Assembly: GCA_907163375.1 (NCBI GenBank)
Contig: CAJQUW010004469.1
Coordinates: 310,001 to 374,000, forward strand
Length of the DNA: 64,000 nucleotides
Source: Prostheceraeus crozeri
Lineage: Eukaryota > Platyhelminthes > Polycladida > Euryleptidae
Reading direction: 5' to 3'
Under the pieces are notes generated by a model. The model saw only the letters and a program-made list of their open reading frames with translations, did no database searches and was not told the origin of the DNA. The translations under genes were made by a program, and so were the position numbers. Position 1 is the stretch's first letter; each line of letters opens with the position of its first letter. This document shows, piece by piece, positions 21,901-33,106 of the stretch.

Positions 21901-22242
21901 TCATTGAGCAAGCATAGTGTCGATTGGGAGCTATTGTTAGAATAAGATATCCTATCATCTAGACACTTAACATAGTTACTAGAAATCATTCAACATATGA
22001 AAAATGATTTTAGGTGAATCAATTAAAGCAACGTTATCTGAGAATGAGCCATGAGTTCTGCTTGTCACTCTTACACCACACGTATACAAAATCATTTTCT
22101 ATCTTCTCTAATGGTGCGATCCCTTTCGATAGAAAAGTAGACCGATAATAAATGTGTTAACTAACCCCATATCTAAATTCCTCCATTTATTTTTATCTCT
22201 AGATCAATACATTGCAAACCAAAGACATGTAGTTCTTTAGAT
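21901..22242. other. Spacer with convergent poly(A) signals
   Basis: No gene apart from possible decayed penton-like coding traces to about 21960. AATAAA at 22147-22152 could end the rightward transcripts; TTTATT at 22242-22247, overlapping the stop of the leftward gene, could end the latter. The arrangement repeats that at 19550-19585. Confidence 0.4.
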
Positions 22243-22536
22243 TTATTTATCAAAGTTCAGTGGGACCGGTTTCAAGTCATTATAAATCTTGTAATATACC
22301 ACTCGCTTTGGAGCATCCCGCACTCTTCTGAGTCGCGTCGTCTTTGGTGTGAACTCGCCCCCACTCCATACAACTTGGGTGATGTCACTTTTGTTACCAC
22401 TCTTCTCCTCGACATTGGCGATTTTGGGTTTATTGTCATTGTTCACATCCTCGTCCCATTCATCGACAACTTCGAAAATTTTGTAGAAAATATTCAAAGC
22501 TTCAGAAGAATTTGCAAAACCAGACTGTTCGATCGT
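22243..22536 (-). CDS. Leftward early-type gene, unknown, no ATG
   Basis: An open minus-strand frame of up to 97 codons (22536-22243). The track-like minimal start is a TTG at 22497; no ATG is available, so the start is lost or a non-ATG codon is used. The product has an acidic patch (DEWDEDVNND) near its N-terminus and a basic C-terminal half (TTRLRRVRDAPKRVVYY). No family recognised. It lies 30-40 nt downstream of a CCAAT-TATA promoter on the same strand. Position at the right end, pointing against the late genes, suggests an early gene. Confidence 0.5.
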   Translation of the reverse strand, partial: TIEQSGFANSSEALNIFYKIFEVVDEWDEDVNNDNKPKIANVEEKSGNKSDITQVVWSGGEFTPKTTRLRRVRDAPKRVVYYKIYNDLKPVPLNFDK

Positions 22537-22569
22537 ATAACGTGAATGAGAAGTGCTGCAATTGTTTCA

Positions 22570-22609
22570 CTTATATAGTTATTTAACAATGAATCCCTCA
22601 ACAGCCAAT
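22570..22609 (-). promoter_or_regulatory. CCAAT-TATA promoter for the leftward gene
   Basis: On the minus strand, CTGATTGGCT (inverted CCAAT at 22609-22605) is followed about 28 bp later by TATATAAG (22577-22570). The second adintovirus fragment has the same arrangement at 61934-61985, with the same TCTGATTGGCT string. Confidence 0.6.
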
Positions 22610-22648
22610 CAGAATGATTCTAATTTAGATGAAGATTTCTTTTTTCAC

Positions 22649-22770
22649 TTTATCAACCTGTGTGGCAGTAAAAACTTTTGTACAACTTGATACACTTTCT
22701 GACTACACTCGCAAGAGCTTGTTCACTACTGAAGAGAGAAATGTGCTTGTGGCTGCATGTGGTGCAAGTT
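22649..22770 (-). repeat. Subterminal inverted repeat, right copy
   Basis: On the minus strand this segment matches about 11983-12083 on the plus strand (shared anchors: CCACAAGC, AGTGAACAAGCTCTTG, AGTGTAGTCAGAAAGTGTATCA) at roughly 80% identity, and continues with strings seen at 13008-13050. The inverted symmetry of the element therefore extends beyond the 159-bp TIRs. The open frame 22629-22931 here is best explained as chance. Confidence 0.75.
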
Positions 22771-22922
22771 TGGCTTCCCTTAATTCCATATCATCATTTG
22801 TTCTTCCCCTCTGCATTCCATATCCGAAGATATGTGGCGGGCTTGGGACCGCTTTAGCTGCATTAGAAGGTAGCCCTTATGAGGGCTCATGGGACGTTCT
22901 CGGGATCGTAATCATAGCCACC

Positions 22923-23161
22923 TTACTTTAGACCGATTCTGCTGAGAGAGTCTTTAATTCTCTCTATGGTAGCAGCATCGACCTCTACTGCTACTAACTG
23001 ACTACTTGGGGGTGGCATATAGCCCCACTGAGTCATATCATCATCTGCGCCATTGTAAAAAATCTTTTCTCGCTCTTCAGCCCGCTGAAGCTCTTGAAAT
23101 AAATTTCTCGGCTTCAACCGAGATTGTCAGGAGAGTTGACTAGAGTGTTCGGCGTCTGCAT
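22923..23161 (-). pseudogene. Small leftward gene near the right end, frameshifted
   Basis: From ATG 23161 about 15 codons are open, then the sense continues in another frame from about 23117 to 22923. The longer part is acidic and helical (FQELQRAEEREKIF) with a DDDMTQWGYMPPPSSQ segment and an amphipathic C-terminus. Composition is clearly protein-like; no family recognised. It belongs, by orientation, to the same leftward set as 22243-22536. Alternatively the upstream ATG is incidental and the gene is truncated. Confidence 0.4.
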
Positions 23162-23629
23162 GATTGAAATGAAATTAAATGAGAGTCAGCGGTTTATGCA
23201 CCCCTCTGACACAAAGCCATGATTCAGACCTTCCTTATTTGGCCATGCATTTGACATGACAACAGCGGTTTTACCATGTATGGGCATCGGCAGTCACCAT
23301 GCTTTCAGTTACCAACTCCCAACACAAAGACGGGTTACCCTATGACGCGAAAGGTTTAACGTCAATGCCTGCAGTAACCGTCTCATTTTTACCAAGTTAC
23401 AATGACAAACGATAGACGTTGCCAACCCTGAGTTACTGAGGCTAGACGAGATTTCACAAAGGCCTGATAGCGACTTGATAGCAAGCGTTTAGTGTTAAGC
23501 TCTTGAATCCGTTACAGGCATTACTCAGAGGGGATCTTATCCCAGCTCCAAGGCCTCGACCCACAAATCCAACCTCGGGCGGACACAGCGTGCGTCATGT
23601 CACTGTGTTGGTATCCGGGCCCCGATTTT
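23162..23629. other. Subterminal non-coding region, right end
   Basis: About 470 bp of more balanced base composition inside the right TIR. I see no gene and no counterpart in the left end, so the inner parts of the two ends are not symmetric here. Confidence 0.5.
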
Positions 23630-23788
23630 GACATAAAATCCGGTGGAGTTATTTACAAGAGGAAACATCCCAAGTCGTTGCTTTGATCAGCTTGATAGCA
23701 AGCCGTAGAGAGGGATAGCAAGCCGTAATTCACAAGCGTTTTGCAATGGAGATGTTTAGATGCCACCCATGACAAGATAGCTAAGACT
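23630..23788 (-). repeat. Right terminal inverted repeat
   Basis: Reverse complement of 11471-11629 with about four differences in 159 bp. The outer end reads ...CTAAGACT. The six bases outside each end (left CGGTTG, right CAAAAT) do not form a target duplication. Confidence 0.9.
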
Positions 23789-24027
23789 CAAAATAGATTT
23801 AAACAATTTTTCATCACTGTTATTGGTCGATATCTATTTACATCATTCCTCTGTCACCCTTTGCAAACAGGTGACCAAAGACCTCGTTTCAGTGTCATAG
23901 GAAATTCACCAGACAAAATACATGCATTGAAAAGATCGGCATTATCCACACTGCGAGCTTTTCCAAGCGTTTCCGAGCAAAGCGTTTTGCAGCAAATATA
24001 AAGTCATCATTGCAGCAGTTGTAGACT

Positions 24028-24129
24028 GCCACACTGCGAGGAAAGCAAACGAGAGCGATTAATAGCTTGCGGACATATGTTTGCTGGAGACGCTCGGGAC
24101 GCTCGTGTTTGCTTTGCTTTCAGTGTGGC
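24028..24129. mobile_element. Small foldback (MITE-like) sequence
   Basis: GCCACACTG (24028-24036) and CAGTGTGGC (24121-24129) are exact inverted ends, and the inner stretches with AAAGCAAACGAG and its mirror pair as well. A second CCACACTGCGAG occurs at about 23947. No target duplication seen and no family recognised. Confidence 0.4.
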
Positions 24130-24136
24130 TGAGGCC

Positions 24137-24796
24137 TTATACCATACAAATTATAGGAGCAGAAACCTTAACAGTGCGAGCTGGAATCCTATCTATGCCA
24201 GTAGATTTTCTATATTTGACTTTAGTTTGAATTATTGTCTCAACAGAAGATTGGGATATTCTTGTAAAGTTAAATTCTTCCATGACATTATCTTTGATAA
24301 GCTTAGTGCTGATATGATCTGACAATTGGATTTCAGATTCTTGATGCCTTGAGCTAATAGCACACATGCTTTGAAAATGACTGCCCAATTCATTCACAAC
24401 TTCCTCATCCTTAATTATAATCCTGTCATCGCTTTTTCATTCAATAGGAATTTTGTATTTTCTTTCTGATTTTTTCCTCTCAAATATTTACCAAAGGTTC
24501 TGTAAAAATCATACACATTTTGTGAATCATGCTTTTCATGAAAGTATTTGGTTGCTGCATCGTTGTTTCGTTTGCTTTCAGTTTCTGCAACATAAGTTTT
24601 TGTTTCCATGTGCAAGAATTTTTGTCTCTCTTCCCAGATATCATGGGGGTCTGTTCAACCATTTATGCTTCTGACGTCTAGCGTAAGCAATATCAGAATT
24701 AAACCATGGATGTTCATCTAATTCAATTTTTGCTTGCTTCCATGGTGCATGGCTGTCCAAAATATTAGTGCATAATTTCTCAATAAAAAGCGCCAT
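24137..24796 (-). pseudogene. LINE remnant: pre-RT region and start of RT
   Basis: Minus-strand frames follow each other from ATG 24796: a segment with DSHAPWKQAKIELDEHPWFN, then a Lys/Glu-rich stretch (24615-24415), then KSTGIDRIPARTVKVSAPII (around 24160-24200). These match, in order, the 'hAP.k..k......pW' linker and the 'StGlD.iPa..lk..a..i' opening of CR1/Jockey-like RT domains. Stops and shifts separate the parts. Dead copy. Confidence 0.65.
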
Positions 24797-24951
24797 ATCA
24801 TCCACTTCAGATAGCGTTTTCAGATGACCAATTCAAAATATCTTAATGGTCATCAAGCAAGTTCTGGTTTATAACTTGTTTGTAAGATAGAATGCTCAAT
24901 GCTGCATCAATTTGAGTACATGGACATGCTGATTTCAACGAAGCACTACTA

Positions 24952-24984
24952 AGCATAGGACCCAAAACTGAGCCCTGTGGCACA
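24952..24984 (-). pseudogene. Isolated LINE RT motif
   Basis: On the minus strand this reads VPQGSVLGPML, the strongly conserved RT motif of non-LTR retrotransposons. It sits upstream, in transcript sense, of the pre-RT fragment 24796-24137, which is the wrong order for one element, so it is a separate or rearranged piece. Confidence 0.55.
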
Positions 24985-24996
24985 CACGACGTCATT

Positions 24997-27049
24997 CGGA
25001 TAAACTACAGTCTGTGTGTGGAAATATCTGTCAGACCTTTTTTTGCATTTTGTCAGTTCTAGAGAGCACAATGATGCTTTTCTATAATACGAATAAAGTT
25101 GTTGCATTCCATTTAGTTCTCACTGGGTCAAAAGTTGTTGAATCTATAGAAGTGAGGCTACAGAAAATTGAAATCTTTCTTCGTGTGAGGGGAGGCCTAC
25201 ATGGGGCATCAGATTTCGATCAAAGGCGTGATAGTGATTAAATTGTTGCCGAATTCTCTTCGATGCCTTGATTGGTTACAATAAAACGACAGCTCGCAAG
25301 ACAGCGCATAGTAAACAAATTATCAAAAGGTGCTGTAAACAAATGCAACTGAATTCCAGGCTTTCAACACAGAAAGTTATTGAAGATATGTCACGCTCAG
25401 CCTCACGGTCACGTGGCTCTTCATTGCGGATAGATATTTTGCCATAATCCTTGATGCTGGAGGCTCACAATAAAACAAATGAATGTGTATTCTTCACTTA
25501 CTTGCAACTCTCATTTGATGACATCTATTCCTTTGTCATTCACTTTTCTATATGTATTGAAGGCATTGGAAATGGAAGTACTATCACAAAATTTGCCTCC
25601 GCTTTAATCTCTAGTTCTGAAGGTTTTGATAAAATTAGTAAAATTACATTGCATGTACATCATTATTATGTTCTTGCAACTGGAAATTTTATGAAATAAT
25701 ATTAAATAGTTTTTCGACGCACAAGAATTAATAGCAGCCAGCACACTTCGCCGGTATAGCTTTGTCATATTGTGATGGAAGGAAGTCGTACATACCGCAT
25801 TTCCTCTAATAAGCGGCGGCATTCTCATTTACAGTCACCTACTTTTATGTGCGGTGATTATCAGAGGGCGGCGGTTATTATCATTTTGATGGAACTCCGA
25901 CTCCGGGTGTTAAGTATAACAGCCTTACTTCTGGTAACCTACATCATAGATCATTACAAGCTTTCCTGAGTCTGATTCTAGTGATCATTGTTTCATCAAA
26001 TCAATCCTTTTCTATGAAGGTTTACCAACTCTGCATATCACTTGTTGGTGTGTGCTCCACACGGTTTTTCTCCAGTCTCTACTAGGCAGGGAAATCCCCC
26101 ATGCTTCTCCAAAAAATTTTGAGTACACTTTCGATTTTAATATGCGCTTTGGAGGAGCCATCACACATGATTGACATTAGGGTAAGAGGTTATGTTCTCA
26201 AGCAAACTTATATTTTACTTTTGTCTCCGATGTGACCTTTGATGCGTATGTGTGATCGAGGCTAGGAAGGCTTGTCTTCTCTACAAAATCACCGAGTGAA
26301 GCGACTATCCTTTTTCACAATCACGGTTCATTCCCTCAAGTATTGCAAGTTTGCATGCACTGCTGCTGTCTCTGTACTTTTGTTTGACGGAGAAAGTTGA
26401 CATCAAAAGTGACAGCTATGCAAGAGGATAAATAATTTGTTTGTATTATTTTTCGGGTATAGTTATAACTATATATAGGCCAGAGTCCGGAGTCCGACTC
26501 CGGCAAGAATTATAAGACTCCGGAACTCCGACTCAGCAGCTCTGCAGTTCAGGAAGCTCCATAAGTCACCGAATCTGATTCTAATTCAGAATCTGATGGC
26601 GATCTGGATACAAAATTGGATAAATAGAAAAAATCAATTAACAAAAAGATTGAGTGTGACGCTTATATTATGCTTTGCTACTTCTTTATTATAATATAGA
26701 CCACAAACAATGCAATGTCATTAAGCATTCCAGTGATGTTTGATGAGCTCACTGGAAGATATCGGACGGCGTTTATCATAGAGGGTCATTTATTGATATA
26801 GGGAGAGACGGTGTACCTATATTCTTGAAATCAAAATTCTAGACTCACTTGAAATCCTAATTGTCAAAGTAAACAATGCTGTTAACATAAAGTATGGTAT
26901 TTCTTAAATGTGTAGGTTCACCTTCGAGATTTCAAAACACTCACTTGATGTTCTATGTATCTTCGAGATATCATCTCAATAAGCTTTGTGTACTGTTATT
27001 ATTAGCATATTTGGTTGGCAGCATTCTGTTTTGCTATTCACAACGGTTT
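24997..27049. other. Non-coding region
   Basis: No gene or RNA recognised. A cluster of short ACTCCGACTCCGG-like strings occurs at about 25895-25910 and 26485-26540. Confidence 0.45.
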
Positions 27050-27280
27050 ATAGAAACAAATTGTTTATCTGAAGTTGACTAGAATGGAAATTGACTCAAG
27101 GTCGCGGCACAGCCGGGGGAACTAAATTGGGGAATGAGACACCAATGAAAAGCTTAGAATTGAACATGTGACTGATTGTAACCCTCTGATTCAGTCGTTG
27201 AGAAGTGTATCTAAGCAAAAAGCTGGACTTCCATTCTAGAGGATTTATTGTTGTCAATTTCTGTGTAACGGTTCTATTCT
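27050..27280 (+). repeat. Interspersed repeat C, copy 1
   Basis: Matches 45196-45462 in the same orientation. Shared anchors in order: CTGAAGTTGACTAGAATG, AAGGTCGC, CACCAATGAAAAGCTTAGA, GTGACTGA and TTTATTGT. Identity is by eye about 75%. No coding content or terminal structure recognised. Confidence 0.7.
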
Positions 27281-29702
27281 GTCCTATGCAGGGATTGCAC
27301 CGGGTCAAGATCCGGATCGCGGATCCAGCGAAGACCGTTTATGACAAGATGTTGTTGGTCATTAATGCTGTGGAAAATCCTATTTAACGATAGAATTTAT
27401 AAAAGTTATAGAGCCTCAAACTTGTTTGTCTCGCTACTCACTTAGAATTGGGAGTGGCAACCAAAAATGCGAATATAAATCTTTATAGAAATATTTTATC
27501 AAGGAATATCTGTAGCTCAGTATTGAATGACCATCTATTGATGTACAGAAAAGATGAAGCTTTTTCATGAATACATATGGTATTGATCCGACTACCTTAT
27601 ACTTACAATGAACAATAGCTGTAATTATTAATGAGACTAATAATTGGATATGTGTATATTAGTTAAATAAACACAAATAAAAGCAGGTTTGCTGTCTTCT
27701 TTATTATAATTAAATACACTTGCTCATCGTTATTGAAATTGTTTTTTGATTGATAACCATGGTAAGTATAGGCCTAAACTTAATTAATTCAAAAATTCAA
27801 TTTCAGTTATCATGTTCTAAGAAAGAGTACCCATTTCTCTAAGCTCGGTCTCAATTGTAATACCGATATTTTAGATATTTATAATCATCTCTTGATATTT
27901 AGTAATGATAATTTGTAAAAAATATTATAACAACTGATAACCAGAATGACAACTGAAGTTGGCGATAGCAAAATCCTAGGATTTCAAGATCTCTTCATTA
28001 GTGTGCTTTTATATATTATGAAGCGTATAATTTAATCTCAAAAACCAGACTATTCAATGTTTCATGATAGCATGCAATGCAATCACTTTTGATAATATGA
28101 TCCGGGATCCACCCGGGCACCCGGGTCTAGAATCCGGGATCCGGGTGCTTGCAAAAACCCGGGTATTTGCAATTCCTGGTCCTACACTATTCTTGATATT
28201 GACTAATTCAACTATTTGACACTTCAGCCAAATTCACACTTTCGCATTAGAATGCTGCACAAATGCGGTAAGAACGGATCACTAATTGAATCACAAATTT
28301 TCTTAATTTCTATTTGAGTCTAAGGTGTAAGAGCCAGAAATCTGAAATAACTTTTTTCTGTGCAATATTTAGGTCACGGACTTCAGCCGAATATTTGGGT
28401 TCTGATTCTGATTTTGCACAAACTCATTTCAAAAAAGGTTGTATGTTGTTGACGCACTAACTTCATCATTACTGTTGGAAAATTAACGACTGCGCTAATC
28501 TATAAAACCTTCTGTTTCGTTTTTTTCGCTGCTGGGAATGCAAAACAGATTAGTGATCCGAATTATCAAAGCACAAATTGACTGCTATAGGATCTGTGAG
28601 GAAATAGTGATCAATTCATTGATGTTGAATGTTGATATTAATAATCTCTGCTTTAGGCTGACTATAATGAGAACATGCGCTGAATTGCATTAATTGCTAA
28701 GATCGTGATATAAAGCAAACTATATCAACATTTACATCGGACGTTTATCAATGAGTATGCAATTAATATGCTAACTAGAAGACAATTCATCTGGGGAGTG
28801 TCTCCCTGAGAATGAACCAAAACGTAGATTACTTACAATTAATTTATGACATTTTTTACTTGAATATGCCATTTGTTATGTGAAAGATGTCCCATGAGCT
28901 ATACCATGGAAACGTGATGCAAATAGAACGAGACATTAAGAGATACATATTTTATGTAGTTTCCAAATGTTGACTACTTTCAATTGTATTTTTCCGATAA
29001 ATTACATGCACCTTCGACAGCTGGAAGAACGCTACACCCAGAAATTCAAAAGGCTTAAATATCATTGTTATACTAAATTAGTCGGTTGACATTTTGCGAG
29101 TATTTAAGCGCTTGTCCTTTTACTAGAATGGGTAGAATGGAAGTTTATAATGTAATCACTGTATTGAAGAACATAGTGGAGTCAATTGCTTGTGCCACAA
29201 AATCGTGTAAACGGCGAGTGCATTAGAATGGCGAGTTTATGAACAGCTCACGTTATACCATGACAAATTCCGAATTGATTCTTCTTCAAGGTGGTTGCAC
29301 ATTTTATAATGTTAGTCACTACTTTTATATTGTATAATTTAAACATGGAGATAAGCAATGAAAACATCATATCCGGTAAATGAGGAGTAGGCAATTTTGC
29401 TGCCGGGTAGAGAAAAAATTTCACTGACCGAATATTTAAAGTTACTGACTGTAACTGCCTTTCAGTGACGCGATTTTAGCTCATTATTATTTACATTCCC
29501 CTTATAGCCATGTAATTATTAGTGAATAATAACATTAATGCCGTAGCAGTTTAGCCTACATTTATTGAAAGAATGTACATGTAGGTGTACTTTTGGGTGC
29601 TTAAATTTGCTAGAAATTTGTGACTACAGAGCCACAGCCAATCATAATCATTTAACAACAATGAAATTAAATAAACGATACATCAAATTGCCATGCAAAG
29701 AT
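27281..29702. other. Non-coding region with a CCCGGG-rich palindromic cluster
   Basis: No gene recognised. At 28098-28165 there is a dense run of CCGGGATCC, CCCGGGCACCCGGG and ACCCGGGT strings, strikingly GC-rich against the background. Similar clusters with other core words occur at 40481-40620 and 48060-48150. Confidence 0.45.
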
Positions 29703-29775
29703 GTGCGGCTGGTGGGATTCGAACCTACGACCAAGGTTGACTGGACCTGTGCTCTAACCAACTGAGATGCGAGCC
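29703..29775 (-). repeat. tRNA-derived sequence, probable SINE head
   Basis: Read on the minus strand from 29775: an A-box-like TCTCAGTTGGTTAGAGC, an anticodon-arm-like stretch and a clear B box, GGTTCGAATCCCACC. The 5' and 3' ends do not form a proper acceptor stem, so it is not a working tRNA. tRNA-derived SINEs have this structure. An AAT-rich microsatellite lies about 110 bp away on the other side and is not clearly its tail. Confidence 0.65.
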
Positions 29776-29885
29776 ACTTATGCGACTTTGTCAGTTGGCA
29801 GGACCAAACCCTCACCACCACACATCAGTTGTCATAGGAATTATAATCAGTAAATAAATAACTCGTCATAATTGTGACTATCGTC

Positions 29886-29962
29886 ATAATCGTCATAAAT
29901 AAATAATAAATAATAATAATAATAATAAATAATAAATAAATAAATAAATAAATAAATAATCG
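29886..29962 (+). repeat. AAT/AAAT microsatellite
   Basis: Runs of AATAAT and AAATAAAT interrupted once or twice, flanked on both sides by CGTCATAA strings. Confidence 0.9.
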
Positions 29963-30351
29963 TCATAAGCCATGTCAAAGTCTAAATAACGTTAAAAGAT
30001 AGTAGGAACATGAATTTATTTCCTTAAACTTTTTGCACCTGATCATAGGCACCAAAAGATTGATTGCATATCACAACCTTATGCAAACAATATATCGGGA
30101 ATTTGTAGACATTCCTTCATACTTCGAATTTTTAGATAATCCTTAGAGGTAGACTAATATTCTCCCTAATCGACACTTGTTTCTAGTAGTTCAATCATGT
30201 TCATTCAACCATAAATTGCTTGAAATCTTTACAGTTATTCCTAAACCTCAGGTGGAAGATTTGTCAAAGTTACGTCAATTTTCCACTTGAAAAGAATTTT
30301 CCTGAAACTATAAGAAACGATTTTGAGTTTCAATGCGGTTATCTCTTAGGC

Positions 30352-30878
30352 TAGTAGTTCCCAACCTTTTCATGCTGCGTACCCCAAAATAAAAATCATA
30401 GGATTTTTCATTATTCCGCGTACCCTTAAGTATACATATAAAAATAGCATGAATTCAATCATACTTAAATTTAATTACACGTAGAAATATACGAAATTCG
30501 TCATTTAATAACACAAAAATTTAACTAGGCGTGACTGATGCGCGCTTGTGTAACAAGACAAGAGCAGCGAAAGTCATGCTCCAATATCAAACGAACTCTT
30601 TGTTTGCTTTTAATCATTTCTATGGTGGAGAATCCGGATTCATATAATTATGTGGCTGAGGTCGAGTTGGTGGTCGCTAATTAGCAACGGTTGCTTCAAA
30701 GCCAGATGATGACAATCCAATGAGGAATGCGCACAAAGTTGACAGTTCAACTGACCCATGAATAGGAAAGTTATCGAAGTAAAAATGAATTATAATAAAT
30801 CTCCCATGTTATGCGTACCCCTTAAAAGTCCTTCGCGTAGCCCCAAGGGGTACGCGTTTTTCAGGTTGGGAACCCCTG
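30352..30878. mobile_element. hAT-type MITE with 8-bp target duplication
   Basis: The left end has AGTTCCCAACCTTTTCATG and GCGTACCCC; the right end, reverse-complemented, starts CAGGGGTTCCCAACCT and has GCGTACCCC. Ends of this kind are common in hAT elements. The flanks are TCTTAGGC (30344-30351) and TCTTTGGC (30879-30886), a 7-of-8 match, the right length for hAT. No transposase inside, so it is non-autonomous. Confidence 0.8.
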
Positions 30879-30886
30879 TCTTTGGC

Positions 30887-32399
30887 GGTCATGAACATGG
30901 ACGCCGCAGATAGAAGATAGCATGGCCACCCTCTTATCCATTCACGAAACAATACGGCTAGTAGCACGGCTTGGATATGGCTTTTCTGATAAAGCCGCAC
31001 AATCTTCTTCATGGAAGCAATTCTAATAAATATATGATTTATTTGCAGACCAGATTTATTGCGTTCTGCACAAAAAAGTCATAAAGAGCGATTTCTGCCG
31101 GATATGACATAATTTCTAAAGCATTTTACTGGCAGGGTAAGTAGAGCATGGTAATTTAATTTCCTGGCGTGGATCATTGGACTTGGAAAGCAGGCACGCG
31201 CCTCATCATTGAATACGCATATTAATGAACATGAATGCATGCGCAATACTATGTTTATCAACATTTGTATTTAGTATTTAGTTTATGGCTATGCATGTGA
31301 CCCCATGAATACATGTCTTTATTATGATTCCAAAAACATCTAAAGTGAATCGTGAAATATGAGCATTGATTATGTAAGCATGATTAATGACAGTATTCAA
31401 GTGATAAATATAACTTAAAACAAAGCGGGACGTAAACCTTTAAATTGAAAATCATAAGCTGGGTCGAAAAATTGGACACATTCCCTTTCTTTCATGCTTG
31501 CAATTCTGCTGCACTTCACATGCCATTTACTCCTGCGTTCACCACTGAGTAGAAACCTTAGTGATGCCTTTAGTACAAAAAATAATTCATATTTAGAGAT
31601 TAATGCTCAGTCTGTTCTTGTAACTGTCGTTTTCAAAATGACATTAATCATAATATGACGAGATTGGCTACAACAAACAAAAGTCTTCATTCATGATGTT
31701 AGATGACAGATACAACAAAATAAGTGTAGACACACGTTGAAAAATAGTGCTCCTAAAAATGAACCTGGACATCCTCCGAATCGGACAAGACTCCTCATCA
31801 GACAATGAAGTGCTGTAAATTAATATCGTACTGACGACGGATTTCCGGGAAGCGAACAATTTTAATACTAACCTTCATTAAATTTGTATTGAACTTTGCT
31901 TGTGAGTGCGTAAGCACTTAAAGGAATGGGTGTCAACTATATAATTGAGTTTCTGTAATATATAATTCTGTGTTATAATCATCTGTCGCACTCAATATCA
32001 CAAGATGCTCCTACATTTCTCATTTAAGAGCATTTGCATAGAATACAAGCTAATCATTTAGTTGCCTTTTCTATTTTTGATAGCTTTTAGAGTAAGTAGT
32101 CTTTAATTTATTATTCATAAACTTAAAAATCCAATGCATTTGTTTGAAATATACAGTGTGATTTAGTGCGCTAATTTATATGCCACCTTTACTGAATGAA
32201 AAGGTAGTGCTATCAGAAATTGGCAGTTGAATTATTTATATCAGGATTGGATTTTATATATCAGCGATTTGATGTGTATATTTAGAATTTGACAAATTAA
32301 ATGTATGTAATTAAATGGGACTGATGAGCAATTCATTGATTCTAATTCTACAGTATGTAATTTTTTGTCTTAATTTTCAATTTTTCTTGATCGCAAACA
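30887..32399. other. Non-coding region
   Basis: No gene, RNA or repeat recognised. Confidence 0.45.
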
Positions 32400-32912
32400 T
32401 TGAAACACTTGTTAGGTATTTTCTTGGGTTTAACCCAAGATGAAAGATTAGAAAATCATAATCAAATTTCAAAATGTAAAATGCATATTGCTAAGAAATC
32501 TTATAATCGTTTTACTTGCTCTGACATTGTTAAGTTTAAAGAAGCTATTCAACATACATGTATTGTGTCAGAAGTATATATCACTTTTGCTGGTAAAGTT
32601 TTCCAACAAGTTCGAGGCCTTCCAATGGGAGGTAGCTGTAGCCCTTTGCTACCACATTTGTTTGTAGCACATTTTGAATTTGTTTTCATGAAGTCTTTGT
32701 TAGCACAAAAGAAATTTGGGCTTGCAAGATTGTTGTCAAATATATCTAGCTATATGGATAACATTTGTATTATAAACTATTGTCATTTTGAAAATTTACC
32801 TCCCAAAATATATCCTAGTGACCACAAGGCCGAAAGAAGTGATGATAATAACAAGTTCCAACTAAGAATAAGACGCAATACTCTTCTCGATCATAAAGAA
32901 GATTTTACATAA
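32400..32912 (+). pseudogene. Penelope-like element reverse transcriptase fragment
   Basis: The 170-codon frame contains VYITFAGKVFQQVRGLPMGG followed by SCSPLLPHLFVAHFE, the 'f.g..y.Q..GlpMGs...P.lAn.f...~E' signature of Penelope-like RTs. Further on, YMDNICIIN stands where YxDD is expected, with the second catalytic Asp replaced by Asn. IYPSDHKAE matches the part after the active site in one PLE branch. N-terminal fingers, thumb and GIY-YIG nuclease are missing. A dead fragment, from a different copy than the insertion at 34.2-35.5 kb. Confidence 0.75.
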
Positions 32913-33106
32913 ATACATTGAATACTGCTTATCCTCTTTGATTAAATGACAGATTGTATGGGGGTGGGTGCATTCCTAAGAACTCCGTCACAAATTTTCT
33001 CATATTTCAAGAAACCTGTTCCTCGAAGACTCCTCATTCTGGACGCAAGAAAAGTCACATCGTATCATGGAAAAAGAAGCCATGGAGAATCTTATTCGTG
33101 ATTTAA

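Larger units (their letters stand above)
11471..23788. mobile_element. Degraded Polinton/adintovirus-like provirus without DNA polymerase
   Basis: The element is bounded by inverted repeats whose outer ends read 5'-AG and CT-3', as I recall for Polintons. Inside are integrase, packaging ATPase, adenain-like protease, double-jelly-roll capsid protein and penton-like protein, the hallmark set of Polintons/Mavericks and adintoviruses. Gene order is ATPase, uncharacterised gene, integrase, pVI/pX-like, major capsid, protease, penton-like. Known relatives are usually 15-20 kb or more and carry a protein-primed DNA polymerase B. This one is 12.3 kb and no polymerase is visible. At least nine disabling changes are readable across the large genes. 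A 6-bp target duplication was not found at these ends. Confidence 0.9.

Noticed and set aside
22629-22931. Open frame of 100 codons on the plus strand
   Set aside because: It lies in the subterminal inverted repeat, whose left counterpart is not open in the same way, and the product has no motif.
12589-23161. A hidden DNA polymerase B in the first element
   Set aside because: No frame shows YxDTDS- or KxxxNSxYG-type motifs, and the positions between the assigned genes are too short to hold one.
29703-29775. A functional tRNA gene
   Set aside because: The acceptor stem does not pair.
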